64,000 nt of DNA, from NCBI GenBank assembly GCA_963921425.1, contig OY992834.1, forward strand, positions 26,425,923 through 26,489,922, given 5' to 3'. Every line of letters begins with the position of its first letter. Position 1 is the stretch's first letter. The notes beneath the pieces were generated by a model. It saw nothing but the letters and a program-made list of their open reading frames with translations. It was not told the origin of the DNA and did no database searches. Shown here piece by piece: positions 12,532 through 22,924 of this stretch. The DNA comes from Dryas octopetala (lineage: Eukaryota > Streptophyta > Magnoliopsida > Rosales > Rosaceae). The translations under genes were made by a program, and so were the position numbers.

Positions 12532-15500
12532 CTAATGCTTGGAATGTTGTTGCCGTTCACCATCATCTAAAGTACCAACCAGACACCTCTCAAGTAAAAA
12601 TTCAGCATTCACCCAAGCATGGTATTTATCTAAAGCAATGTAGTAAGGATTGCAATAGTTAATAGCAATTTTCAATAGGTTAAATAAGAAGGAAGATGGA
12701 TCTCAAACACATCCTACTGACTTGCAGGCATTAGATCCGTTTGAAGTTCAACCTGGCTTGGGAAAACTGTTAAGTTGTGCTTGTTTTGCAGAATCGGATT
12801 TCAGGAATGCTAAACTCATTCCTTGGAATAAAGCTTTTAGAAACCATTGGAATCCAGCATTTCTATTCCAGTGTATGGAAGCCAGGGATTGAGTTTAGGA
12901 AACCCACCTCTCCCCAAAGAAATGCAAAAAACTCCATTTTGTAGGTTTTAGATACCCATGAAAAAGCCAAACCCAAAGTAATTGCACTTACAAAACAAAA
13001 CTGCAGTCTAGGTAATGCTAAATCCATTCCTTAGCCTCGATTCCACCAAACAAAATACTACTTTAATGTATGACTAAGTTTTGGAGATTATGATTTAAAA
13101 ATGCCTTTGGTGAAATAAAAAATGGTAAAGAAAAAATTTGCGTAATCCCCCCAGTTCACTAGAATGACAGGTTTTATGAGGGGAGGGTTGTTCTCATAAA
13201 GAGGTCTGACCAAAGAACAATCAAACCAAAGGTTGCATTGTGTTAAATAATTGGTCAAACGTACTCTGGAAAGCACTGTAACCAAGTAAATTTTAGAAAA
13301 GGATACTGAATAAAGATGTACAGTCTTTTCCCACAGCCTTCTTTAGAATATCAACACCTGAAAAGATAGTTTTGTCAAAAACAGGAATATGTAAGACATG
13401 TACAGAAACTCTCAACTAAGTAGAACATTTATGGCTAGCCTTCAGAATAAATTACTCCATCAGTAAACAGTTTTTAGGTGATGGCATTTTATCAGCTGTA
13501 ATATATTTTTGGTAAATATAATAACTGTAATATTAAGGACGTAATTTATAAATTGGAGGTAATGCATTTGCAAATGCTTAGATGGGATTAGGGAGGTGTC
13601 CTGTACTAGCATTTTTGGGGTGGTTTGGATAGAAAGGAATAGAAGAATTTTGAAGGCCTAGGGGGGAGGAGGTGGACCCATTTGTGAGATAGAGTTCAGT
13701 ACTGGACATCCTTGTGGACTTTGGTTTATTCTGAGCTTAGGGATTGGTCTTTTTATGCTATTTTTTCTAATTGGAATGCTGTAGCCATGTATTCTGTTTT
13801 TGCTTTGTTTTGATTGTTATTCTTTGTTAGCTGTAGTATAAAGAGTGGATGTTAAGGGGACACCTTGTCCCCTGTGTTGTAACTTTCTTTTTCTTATGAA
13901 AACAAAAATGCTTAGATATGAAATGATATTGTTAGCATAACAGTGAAACGCGCAACTGTTTTGCCTTTCTTATCAGTGACCTTGTTCATTCTTGAGCTCA
14001 GAATTGAAGATAAGCATTCGTCAAGGAACTTAAATCAATAGCCTCCCTTTTATACTTCTCCTAAATGTCCCATCCTATTCATTTTATTTTATCAGAAAAG
14101 TTTGCATGCTGGAGCAAGAAATCTTCAATAAGAGTTAAAGTACACCACCAAATTTGGAACCACATAAATTGCAGATAATAACCTACATTGAATGAATGAA
14201 CTTGAGCAGAATAACATACCTCCCGGGTGAAATCTCATGTACGGAGATAAATTGTACACACGACCTTTTAGAACAGTCCACATTGAATCATCTTTTTGGT
14301 GTTGTTTAACTTCATTCATTGAGATAAGCCTCTTATTCGACTGCCCCTTTAAACCTGAGACATAATTTGTATATCAAGAAGCTAACATTAATATTAATAT
14401 AAACAACTACTTTACCTAAAATAATATGAGAAATCATAAGTTACTTCCTGAACTCATGATAACATGCATCATAAATTCACAACGAAGAACCTATCCCAGG
14501 ATACACGTTAGATGCGGACTAAAGTAGCTCCACTCATTAGTTTCTTTTCCCGTTCAATGCAGGCACACTAGGTTAATAAGAATCCCAAGGAAAACCCAGT
14601 ACTTTCTAGCTGCAAGAATGAAGTTTTTGTCATTTTTTTCAATTAGAAGTAACCATTGTAGCCAGAAACCCTATGGATCCTCAGGGAATAAGATAACCAG
14701 AATTCATCAATTTAGTTGGCCTGAAAATGAAGATTTAAAATACTAGCAAGGAATGGATATTTCTATCTGCTAGAGGCCATGCATCCACCCACAATGTAAA
14801 TCATCAGACTTTGGTTAACTTGAGATTTGAATCCATAGGCGAAGAGACTGGCCTACATCCAAGAATCCAGTTTCTTGTAACAAGTCCAAGACATAGTTCA
14901 GCTGTGACACAAATATTCCACAAAGTGAACGTGCACCTTCAATCCCAAAGAAAAAGACAAGAAACCCCAAATCCTTCACTTCAAAGACCAATCCAAAATT
15001 TGTCTTCACCGGAGAAATACTAGGTGCATCATCCCCAGTAACATGATGTTGTCCACATATACTAAAAGAATTATGCAACTCCTACTCAAATTCAACGAAT
15101 TAAGCAGGTATGATCAGAGTGACACTGGTAAAGCCTATAGAAATAACTACCTCACCAAATCTGCTAAACTAAGCATCCAGTGATTGTTTTAGGCTCCACA
15201 AAAGCATGCCAAGATTTACGTAGTTTGGAAAAATCCTGCCTACGTCCATGGAGAGTACCTTTGGTCCTTTACTATGAGAGAGAAAATAAACTGATACAAG
15301 AATTACCACTCAAGAGTTAATCCCAAACCCAAGCCCTTGTATTCAATAAGATACCTCTTGTACACCCTCTCTCAAATTCCATTGAAGATAACTCTACTAA
15401 TCTCTGTCTCTCCCATCTCAATTGAAGCTCCAAACGTGAGTTGACGATAAAAGAGGCATAGGCCTCCTGCTAATATATCCACAAGGGTGACTATAATTAG

Positions 15501-17316
15501 CCAACCTCAACACTAGGAATTCACTATTTAATTCAGCACACGTACATCGTCCATCACAATGGATATATTACCACAAATTCATTGTCCATGTGCCCAACAC
15601 AACACTCAACACACTTGTAATGCTTTGAGCACGTGCATGCTGAGAAAAGGCAATAACTCCCTTACAACCTTTGTGCCATGGCTTCCAGAATCAATTTTAT
15701 CAGTCTCTCCCATTTTAGAACTGGCCAACTGGAACAAATCTAGAATGGAGCAAAAATAACAAAATCTAGAATGGAACAACAATAATAGCCAAGAACCCAA
15801 AAAATAAGAAGGTTCCAAAAATTGAGAGTAACCCCAAAAACGCAGCAAAATTCCCACCCAAGCAACACCAACCAGCAGCAATGAGGATTGAAAAACTCAA
15901 CCTAACCAAAGCTACCAAAAAAATCAGCGGTAACCAAGAGATGAAAGAATTAAAAAAAAAAAAAAAAAAAAACCCTTACCACATCTTCAGCAGCACAAGA
16001 GTCCCCCCAAACAAGGGCTTATACCCAGCAATGGCCAAAATGAGGAGTAAGCCTCCCTAGGAAATCGCAACTAGTGAGTGCATCTCCCTAGGGGACGAAA
16101 GACCGGTGGAATGGTGGAGAAAAGGGCATGAGAAGGTGGCGCCAGCTATAGAGGGACCGAAGAGGGACGACAATAGCTAGGGTTTCACTGATTTTTCCCT
16201 TACAAGTTGGCTTTAATGCCAAATTGAATTTAATGCATGTGATTTGGGGTAAATTTATAAGGCTCAATGTGATATCAAGCATATATGTTTATATTAAAGA
16301 TATTTACATGGGTGTGACCAAAATATTGCTAAAAATCAAGCAATAATAAAGGCTAATAAAAGACAATAGCATAATTAAATAGCACATGCTAAACATGTTT
16401 TCCAACAAGGTCAAATAAGGAACTCAATAAACCTCTCAAGCTAAACTACAACCCCTCCCAACCTAACATTTTACTTTAATTTGCAAAGTTCAGAGGAATT
16501 TTCTTTATATCTTCTGAGAATTTCCTTTAGGATTATCACAAGGTGCAAAGGCTTGAAAAGGATAAATGAAATTACAAGAGTCCTAAACTTAATACCAGAG
16601 AAAAAGAAAAAAATAAATAATTATGTATGCATCATAGCTAGCTGTAAGCATTAGACAATAAAAAAATCAAGATATGAGTGCCAGGAAGAAAAATGAAGTT
16701 ATGAAAGATGGAAAGCAATTTCAGCAGGAAGCATTTTCACCAAATACCTGCAAGGTCGGGATGTGTTCGAGTAAGCTTGAGCCAATCCATTTGGCTATAC
16801 CCCTTCTCAAACGGAACTTTAGCACGTGCAGGCTTCACTGGCTTTCCAGCATCTCTTGGTGGTGGTTGTTTTGGATATTCAGATTTTTGGTTTGTAGATG
16901 ATGCATCAATAACACTGACAGACAAAGAACCAACTGTTTCCTGCTTTCTAGAGGTGGCACCACTTGGCAATCCATCTTTCCACAGAAAACCTGTATTCTG
17001 ATTACTATTAGTGCCATTTGGCGATTCATCTTTTATGGTAATACTTTCTACATCTGAAGCAAGCTTCTTTGTCTCAAGACCATCCTGGTTGCTAGGTGAG
17101 CCAACCTATACATACACCACAGACCTTACATTTAAGAAACATTATGATATATAAAAAGAACCCACTCAAAAACAATCATATTTCAGAAATACAAACCACT
17201 GCAAATGATGCATTGAAATCAATGAGCATATTTTAAGGATACAGCTTCCTTTATCTTGAATGAAATGTACGAATAAAACTTACTTGGCAAAAAGTGAAAT
17301 CATTATCACTGTCCAT
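12532..17316 (-). CDS. RLF: RLF-like cytochrome b5-domain protein, 224 aa, five coding exons
   Basis: Coding exons, in transcript order, are 17316-17284, 17105-16748, 14354-14220, 13357-13307 and 12629-12532. Phases agree throughout and the frame ends in TAG. The protein starts [11 protein letters not shown], matching the start I recall for Arabidopsis REDUCED LATERAL ROOT FORMATION, followed by a low-conservation linker with SITIKDE and a basic proline-rich patch. Residues ~142-215 are a cytochrome b5 fold. The heme-ligating His residues are H173 in FHPGG and H196 in KYHAW. RLF is a cytosolic b5-type protein needed for lateral-root initiation; its electron partner is not established, to my knowledge. 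The start is chosen at 17316 because the upstream sequence holds an AG acceptor at 17361, implying a 5'-UTR intron and a non-coding exon near 17909-18010. The 2.4-kb intron 3 and the 1.6-kb region before exon 4 carry retroelement debris. Confidence 0.88.
13572..13917 (+). mobile_element. 5'-truncated LINE fragment in an RLF intron
   Basis: The body is 13584-13905. A 12-bp direct repeat AAATGCTTAGAT flanks it at 13572-13583 and 13906-13917. One frame near 13618 reads [13 protein letters not shown], which resembles the conserved segment downstream of the reverse transcriptase in plant LINEs. The 3' end is A-rich (ATGAAAACAAA). It sits antisense to the host gene, in the intron between 13357 and 14220. 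Confidence 0.7.
14815..15220 (-). pseudogene. Decayed Ty1/copia reverse-transcriptase fragment
   Basis: On the minus strand, one frame reads [10 protein letters not shown], stop, FSRFGEVV, then later HHVTGDDA and [18 protein letters not shown] and [10 protein letters not shown]. These correspond to the copia RVT_2 segments YGLKQSPRAW, YVDDxxVTG and FLGIEVARS. Several stops and lost catalytic Asp residues show it is dead. It lies in the large intron of the RLF-like gene and is not a copy of the intact element at 22.8 kb by eye. An A-run at 15953-15972 may belong to a separate insertion. Confidence 0.75.
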
Positions 17317-17488
17317 ATCTAAACTGAATGAAGTCCCCAGACTATTTCGAACAATCTTCCCTGTCAAAAGATATTTTAAACAACACATTTCAATAGCAAA
17401 AAGATCATGAGATGATTTTTCTAAAATATTATATTACCATTGTTTAATAAACCAATTCAAATGAATGCAGATTGAGTGAAATATTGGT

Positions 17489-17520
<32 letters not shown>

Positions 17521-18651
17521 GCCTCCCTTGAGCCTTGTGACCTTGCTAGTATAAGAACAGATTTCAGATTTCCCAGAAATAGAATTGAAACATTCAGATT
17601 TCTCAAAAACAGTATAAGAAGAAAAGAAATTTTCAGATTTCCGAAAAAAGAATTAAAAAAATTCTCAACATACTTGGTAAAAAATCCCATACAAACCAAA
17701 CAAAGAAAATACCCAAATACTAATTTGACTAGGAATTTCATATATAAGGAGATGACAAGAACCTCAAGTATCGTGTATTCTAGTTCTTTGCATGCTATCT
17801 TGAAATTTTCTTTTCTTTTTTCTTTGTTCCTTTCTTGAATTTTCCCGGCAGCCAAACAGAGAGCCAATAGTAATTTAAGAAGATGAGAGATGGGAGAGAA
17901 AAACGTACTATGATGTTGGGTTGAGGTTGGTGTGGACAAACTCTCTCTCCTTCTACAGTCTGCGATCGTCGAGCCAACCCAATTGAAATCAAGTTCCTCT
18001 CGTCCTTGTCATCTTGAATAATAAGCTGACTTTTTGGTTAGAGAATAATGAACTATTGAACTAATGCTTTTCATTTGTTTATTTTGGCATACATTCTATT
18101 TGTGTCCAAATTTTTTTTTTATGCGCAACAAATACAAACCATGCTAACAATGTGGAACAGAAACAGATGAAGAAAATAAAAATATTTAGGCTTATTCGCA
18201 CATTTATCTTCTTTAAATTATAACTCTATCTCATTTCACCCCTTAAAAGTTTAATGTCTCAATTTACTCCCTGAAAGTTTATTATGTGTTCCTCAAGTCC
18301 GTCAATGCCACTATTTGAATTAGGGGTGGGAATGGGTCGATTTTTACCCGATAACTGACCCATTACCAACCCATATCTGTGGTCGATATGCAACTAACAA
18401 CCGACTGACAACAGTTAGGTCGGTTGGTACAAACTGAACCACAAAGGTCGGGTCGGGTGGTGGTTGTCAAATATGAGAAAGTTTTATGTACATTTATGGG
18501 CTTTTGTTGTTTGGGGTGTGTCATGTGTGGGAAAAAAACCAATCACCCAGGCTCAAGCCCAAACCCAATCTCAACCCTATCACTCCCTGTCTCATGACTC
18601 TCATCTCTATTCTCTCCTTTGTTGTTAGGTGTTGTAGCAGTGTTGCGTTCT

Positions 18652-18711
<60 letters not shown>

Positions 18712-18915
18712 AGAGAGAGAGCTCGGGCTAAGAGCGATGGTAGAGGCAGGCAAGCCTGGAACAAAGGTCTGATAGCAATAGGTTTGAAAACACCAGGGAA
18801 CCAATCCAAAAACAAGGTGATGAGGCGGGAGTAGGAGACAATGAGGAAGGCAATGGCAACAACAAACAAAAATCAAATAAGAACTTATAAGCACTTCAAT
18901 GCCTCACTATATAAG
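17317..18915. other. RLF-like 5' region and promoter, with repeats
   Basis: It holds the probable 5'-UTR intron (acceptor at 17361), a (CT)n tract at about 17490-17513 and a likely non-coding first exon near 17909-18010 (donor GTACGT). A segment from about 18325 begins GGGGTGGGAATGGGTCG and resembles a hAT-type terminal repeat, but no matching right end is found. The (AG)n tract at 18656-18721 creates false open frames on both strands. Confidence 0.45.
18656..18721. repeat. (AG)n microsatellite
   Basis: The run is pure AG from 18656 to 18704, then AG with extra A interruptions. Confidence 0.95.
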
Positions 18916-21142
18916 GCTAAGTACAAAATACCCCTCCCAGGTTTAGTGTCATTTTCAATTCCTTCCATAAGATTTCAGTTTTTTCAATGTGGTACATATA
19001 ATTTTCAATTTAAGTCAATGTACAAACTGAAAAAAGAAAAAAAAAATTAAAAACTGACTCAATTACCCCTAACCTTGCCTCACCCCCCACCCAGCCCCGT
19101 CGCATCCCCCTCCCCACCAACAAAAAATATTAATTTCCTGCAACAAAAAAAAAACATAAAAAAAAATACTAATTTTCCATTGGAGCTCATATGAGAGCTT
19201 CTCCAAACAAATCTCAACACCTGTTTCAAGAATAAAACAAATCCAAGCACAAATCTATGCCCCAAAACCTTTGAAAATGTTCTCAAAACAAGCCATTTTC
19301 ATATCTTCCCTCATAATCCTCTAGTACTCATCAAACATTGGTGTTCTCCTACTCAACAAGTTCTTACTTTCAAACTATGGCTTCAAATTCTCAATCTTCC
19401 TCACAATGTGTCGTCGAGGGAGCCAGAGAGAGAAAGAGAGATGGGGCAGAGGGGAGAGAAGGGTCGTCGTCGAGGGAGAGGGGAGTCGCCAGAGGTGGTG
19501 GGGAAAGGGATGCGACGAGGTTGGGGAGGGTCAGGGGGGAACCAAAGAGAGAGAGTGAGAGATAGGGCTAGGGAGGGAGGGTGGGTGGGGGGACGACGGA
19601 GAAGCCAGAGAGAGAAATAGAGAAAAAGAGAAAGAGAGATGGGGTTGGGGATGGTGGGAGTAATTGAGTCATTTTTTATTTTTTTAGAGAAATAAAAGAG
19701 AGATGGGGCAAATTGAAAAAGAAAAAAACTAAAAAAATAAAAAATTACTCAATTACTCCCACCATCCCCAGCCCCATCTTTCTTTCTCGTTTTCTTTATT
19801 TCTCTCTCTGGCTTCTCCGTCCCCCCCCCCCAACTCTATGCCCCAAAACCTTTGAAAATGTTCTCAAAACAAGCCATTTTCATATCTTCCCTCATAATCC
19901 TCTAGTACTCATCAAACATTGGTGTTCTCCTACTCAACAAGTTCTTACTTTCAAACTATGGCTTCAAATTCTCAATCTTCCTCACAATGTGTCGCCGAGG
20001 GAGCCAGAGAGAGAAAGAGAGGTGGGGCAGAGGGGAGAGAAGGGTCGTCGTCGAGGGAAAGGGGAGTCGCCGGAGGTGGTGGGGAAGGGGATGCAACGAG
20101 GCTGGGGAGGGTCAGGGGGGACGATGGGGGAACCAAAGAGAGAGAGAGTGAGAGATAGGGCTAGGGAGGAAGGGTGGGTGGGGGGACGACGGAGAAGCCA
20201 GAGAGAGAAATAGAGAAAAAGAGAAAGAGAGATGGGGCTGAGGATGGTGGGAGTAATTGAGTCATTTTTTATTTTTTTAGAGAAATAAAAGAGAGATGGG
20301 GCAAATTGAAAAAGAAAAAAACTAAAAAAATAAAAAATTACTCAATTACTCCCACCATCCCCAGCCCCATCTTTCTTTCTCGTTTTCTTTATTTCTCTTT
20401 CTGGCTTCTTCGTCGTCCCCCCCCCCCCCACCCTCCCTCCCTCCCCCCCAGCCCCAGCCCCAGCCCCATCCCCATGTTTCTCTCTCTCTTTGGCTCCCCC
20501 ATCGTCCTCCCCACCCTCCCCAGCCTTGTTGCATCCCCCTCCCTAACATTGCTGGCGACTCCCCCTTCCCCCGGCGACGACCCTTATTTCCCTTCTACCC
20601 CATTTCTCTTTCTCTCTCTCTCTCTCTAGCTCTCTCGGCAGCACATTGTGAGGAAGATTGGGAATTTGAAGCCATAGTTTGAAAGTAAGAACTTGTTGAG
20701 TAGGAGAATGCCAATGTTTGATGAGTACCAAAGGATTATGAGGGAAGATATGAAAATGGCTTGTTTTGAGAACATTTTCAAAGGTTTTGGTGCATAAATG
20801 TGTGCTTGGATTTGTTATATTCTTGAAATAGGTGTTGAGATTTGTTTAGAGAAACTCTCATATGAACTTCAATGGAAAATTAGTATTTTTTTATGTTTTT
20901 TTTTTTTGTTGCAGGAAATAATATTTTCTGTTGGAAAGGAGGGGGATGCGACGGGGCTGAGGGGTCGGGGGAGGCTTGGGGTGGTGGTAATTGAGTCATT
21001 TTTTTTTTTTTCAGTTTTTTTATTTTTTCAGTTTACACATTGACTTAAATTGAAAACTATATGTACCACATTGAAAAAACTGAAACCTTATGGGAGGAAT
21101 TGAAAATGACAATAAACCTGGGAGGGGTATTTTGTAATTAGC
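18916..21142. mobile_element. Long-TIR non-autonomous DNA element, ~2.2 kb
   Basis: The two ends are inverted copies of each other over ~480-500 bp (about 18916-19405 and 20640-21142). The outer ends read GCTAAGTACAAAATACCCC on the left and, complemented, GCTAATTACAAAATACCCC on the right. The interior is extremely purine/pyrimidine-biased and encodes no transposase. I see no clear target duplication. Long TIRs with a short non-coding core suggest a Mutator-like non-autonomous element, but this is inference. Confidence 0.75.
19257..20416 (+). repeat. Tandem duplication of a ~580-bp unit inside the long-TIR element
   Basis: The unit at 19257-19836 is repeated at 19837-20416, starting TATGCCCCAAAACCTTTG in both. 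The copies differ by scattered substitutions and small indels. Because the unit includes part of the left inverted repeat, that arm is present twice on the left side. The open frames here are low-complexity artefacts. Confidence 0.8.
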
Positions 21143-21672
21143 TCTTGAAAAATCTAAATGTAGATCCTTAGGAATTCATTTGGTAAACATAAAGAGTGAG
21201 ACATTAAAATTTTATGATACACTTTATATGATTATTCAAGTTTAATTAACACAATATGACTTCATACCCTCTAACGTTTTTTTCTTTGGTCATCAATGGC
21301 AAGGCTCACTTTGTGTCTTTAGTGTCTAATTCATGAAATTTCTATGATCTAAATGGATCATTACTTTTCTTACCAAAAAAAAAAATAGTATCATTAGTTT
21401 GGCAATCTATCTTCTCTGACAATAGGGATTCAAATGCCTTCTGAGATGTTGTTATAGGCTCTGAAGCAACTAATATCCCACAAAATTTGTGCACTATTTT
21501 GACAATTAATAGGCGCCAAGGCCCTTCACCTCTCAACTCTCATTTAAATTGCAAACTTCTAACATCTTTAAAAAATAAAAGCTTATACCTTGGTCGTTTT
21601 TTTTTTCTCTTGAATTTTTATCTATCCATGTAGTGTAAATTTAGTGTCTACATCAATATAAAAGTAGAGACT

Positions 21673-21969
21673 TAAGGCCCGTTTGGCACTGCTTTTACAA
21701 TTGGCTAAAGCGTTTTCAGATTAGTAAAAACGCTTTTAATTGCTTTTGACAAAAATAAATATAAGTGCTTCTGACTTATAAAAGCGTTTTTAAGTGGTTT
21801 TTTGAGAAACACCTGACAGGTGGTTCCTCAAGAAGCACTTCCAAATGCTTTTGCATAAAACACTTGAATTTTTTATAAAAATTTATATGTGCTTATGAGC
21901 AGAAACGCTACCAACAAAAGCGTTACTGATTATAAGCGCTTTTAAAAAGCAGTGCCAAACGGACCCTAA
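21673..21969. mobile_element. Tourist-like MITE with TAA target duplication
   Basis: The body is 21676-21966 (291 bp). The left end is GGCCCGTTTGGCACTGC and the right end complemented is GGGTCCGTTTGGCACTGC. TAA lies immediately outside both ends (21673-21675, 21967-21969). Arms are complementary far inside the element (AAGCGTTTTT-type repeats). The 3-bp TAA/TTA duplication and GGGxCxGTTTGG-like ends fit the PIF/Harbinger (Tourist) group. Confidence 0.75.
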
Positions 21970-22756
21970 ATCACATAATGCAATTTTATCGAATAATGTT
22001 ATGTAGACTACATTTTGGTACCACATTATGTATCACTTTTCTAATATAGGTGCGATCTATCAATATAAATAGGTCTCACCTTTATTAGAGATATTGTTTA
22101 CCCAAATCACCATGGATGAAGTGCAGTTCTCTTTTTTTTTTTTTTCTTGAAGAAAAAGCCCTAGTGGACTTATGCATTAAACTTATTGCCAAGAAATTCC
22201 ATCATGTTGGAGGTAGGAATAGAGCCAGCTAGGTTCCTCCTCAAACCATATGAAAACTTGTTCACAGTCTAAACAATGTCTTTTTTTTTTTATAGGAGGG
22301 AGGGTCAAACGCCCAGAAAAACAAAGCTAATTAACTAAAAACAGAACGACCGCGAGAGAGGCCTATAAGTCTAAACCATGTCTTGCCAAAGCATGGGCAA
22401 CAGAATTACAAGATCTTGGCACATAAGAAAAAGAAATAGCACCAAACTTTGTCATAAACTCCCGCACCTCATAGATAAGTTCAGCTTCCATGGAGAGCGA
22501 GTTATGATCATCTTGGACTAGTCGAATGGCAGCCAAAGCATCACATTCAACATTGTTCAAACATCAATATTTGACATGCATCTGTTCCCACACATGCCAA
22601 GATGTTTTTCCTTTTGTGTATCCGTTTCATTTAATTTTCACAATAAGTTGTGTTTTTACTTTAATTTTCTAGGGCCTTTTCAAATGAAATAAACCGAATA
22701 GAAGTACAAAAGGCATCTTTTAAGTTTCTTGGCTCCAACTTTGTAACACTCAATCA
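21970..22756. other. Gene-free stretch next to the copia element
   Basis: No host gene is seen. A T-run at 22132-22145 may mark a small antisense retroposed fragment. A second antisense LINE fragment is annotated separately at 22280-22562. Confidence 0.5.
22280..22562 (-). pseudogene. LINE-derived RNase H fragment
   Basis: A 65-codon minus-strand frame (22560-22363) reads ECDALAAIRLVQ, then VREFMTKFG and YVPRSCNSVAHALARHG. These match the C-terminal RVT_3 RNase H domain of plant LINE polyproteins, where a VPRxxNxxAHxLA motif is typical. It lacks the N-terminal catalytic Asp of the domain. A poly(T) run at 22280-22290 would be its 3' poly(A) tail. No clean target duplication was found. Confidence 0.7.
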
Positions 22757-22761
22757 AAAGG

Positions 22762-22915
22762 AATTGAGAATTATAATTAGGCTGAATGAATAATCTTCAT
22801 TATACTGTGTATATTTATACAGGATACAAATACCAAAGATGGTAAGTCAACTATACAATTAAAACTGCTAACTTATTGCTAATTGACAACTAATTACAGC
22901 TAATACACGCTAACT
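22762..22915 (-). repeat. 3' LTR of the copia element
   Basis: 154 bp, apparently identical to 27962-28115. On the minus strand it contains a TATAAATA box near 22812-22819. It starts AGTTAGCGTG and ends TTCTCAATT. Confidence 0.93.
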
Positions 22916-22924
22916 CTCCCCCTC
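22916..22924 (-). other. Polypurine tract
   Basis: GAGGGGGAG on the minus strand, directly upstream of the 3' LTR. It overlaps the stop codon of gag-pol by two bases. It would prime plus-strand DNA synthesis. Confidence 0.85.

Noticed and set aside
12177..12566. 129-codon minus-strand frame
   Set aside because: It overlaps the last RLF exon in another frame and continues into the 3' UTR. The frame giving [16 protein letters not shown] is the real one.
19338..20629. Several open frames rich in Arg/Glu/Gly or Pro/Ser
   Set aside because: They arise from the purine-rich core of the long-TIR element and its tandem duplication, and resemble no protein family.
22363..22560. Small minus-strand gene of 65 codons
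   Set aside because: It is a LINE RNase H fragment without its catalytic N-terminus or a start context, so it is listed as a pseudogene.
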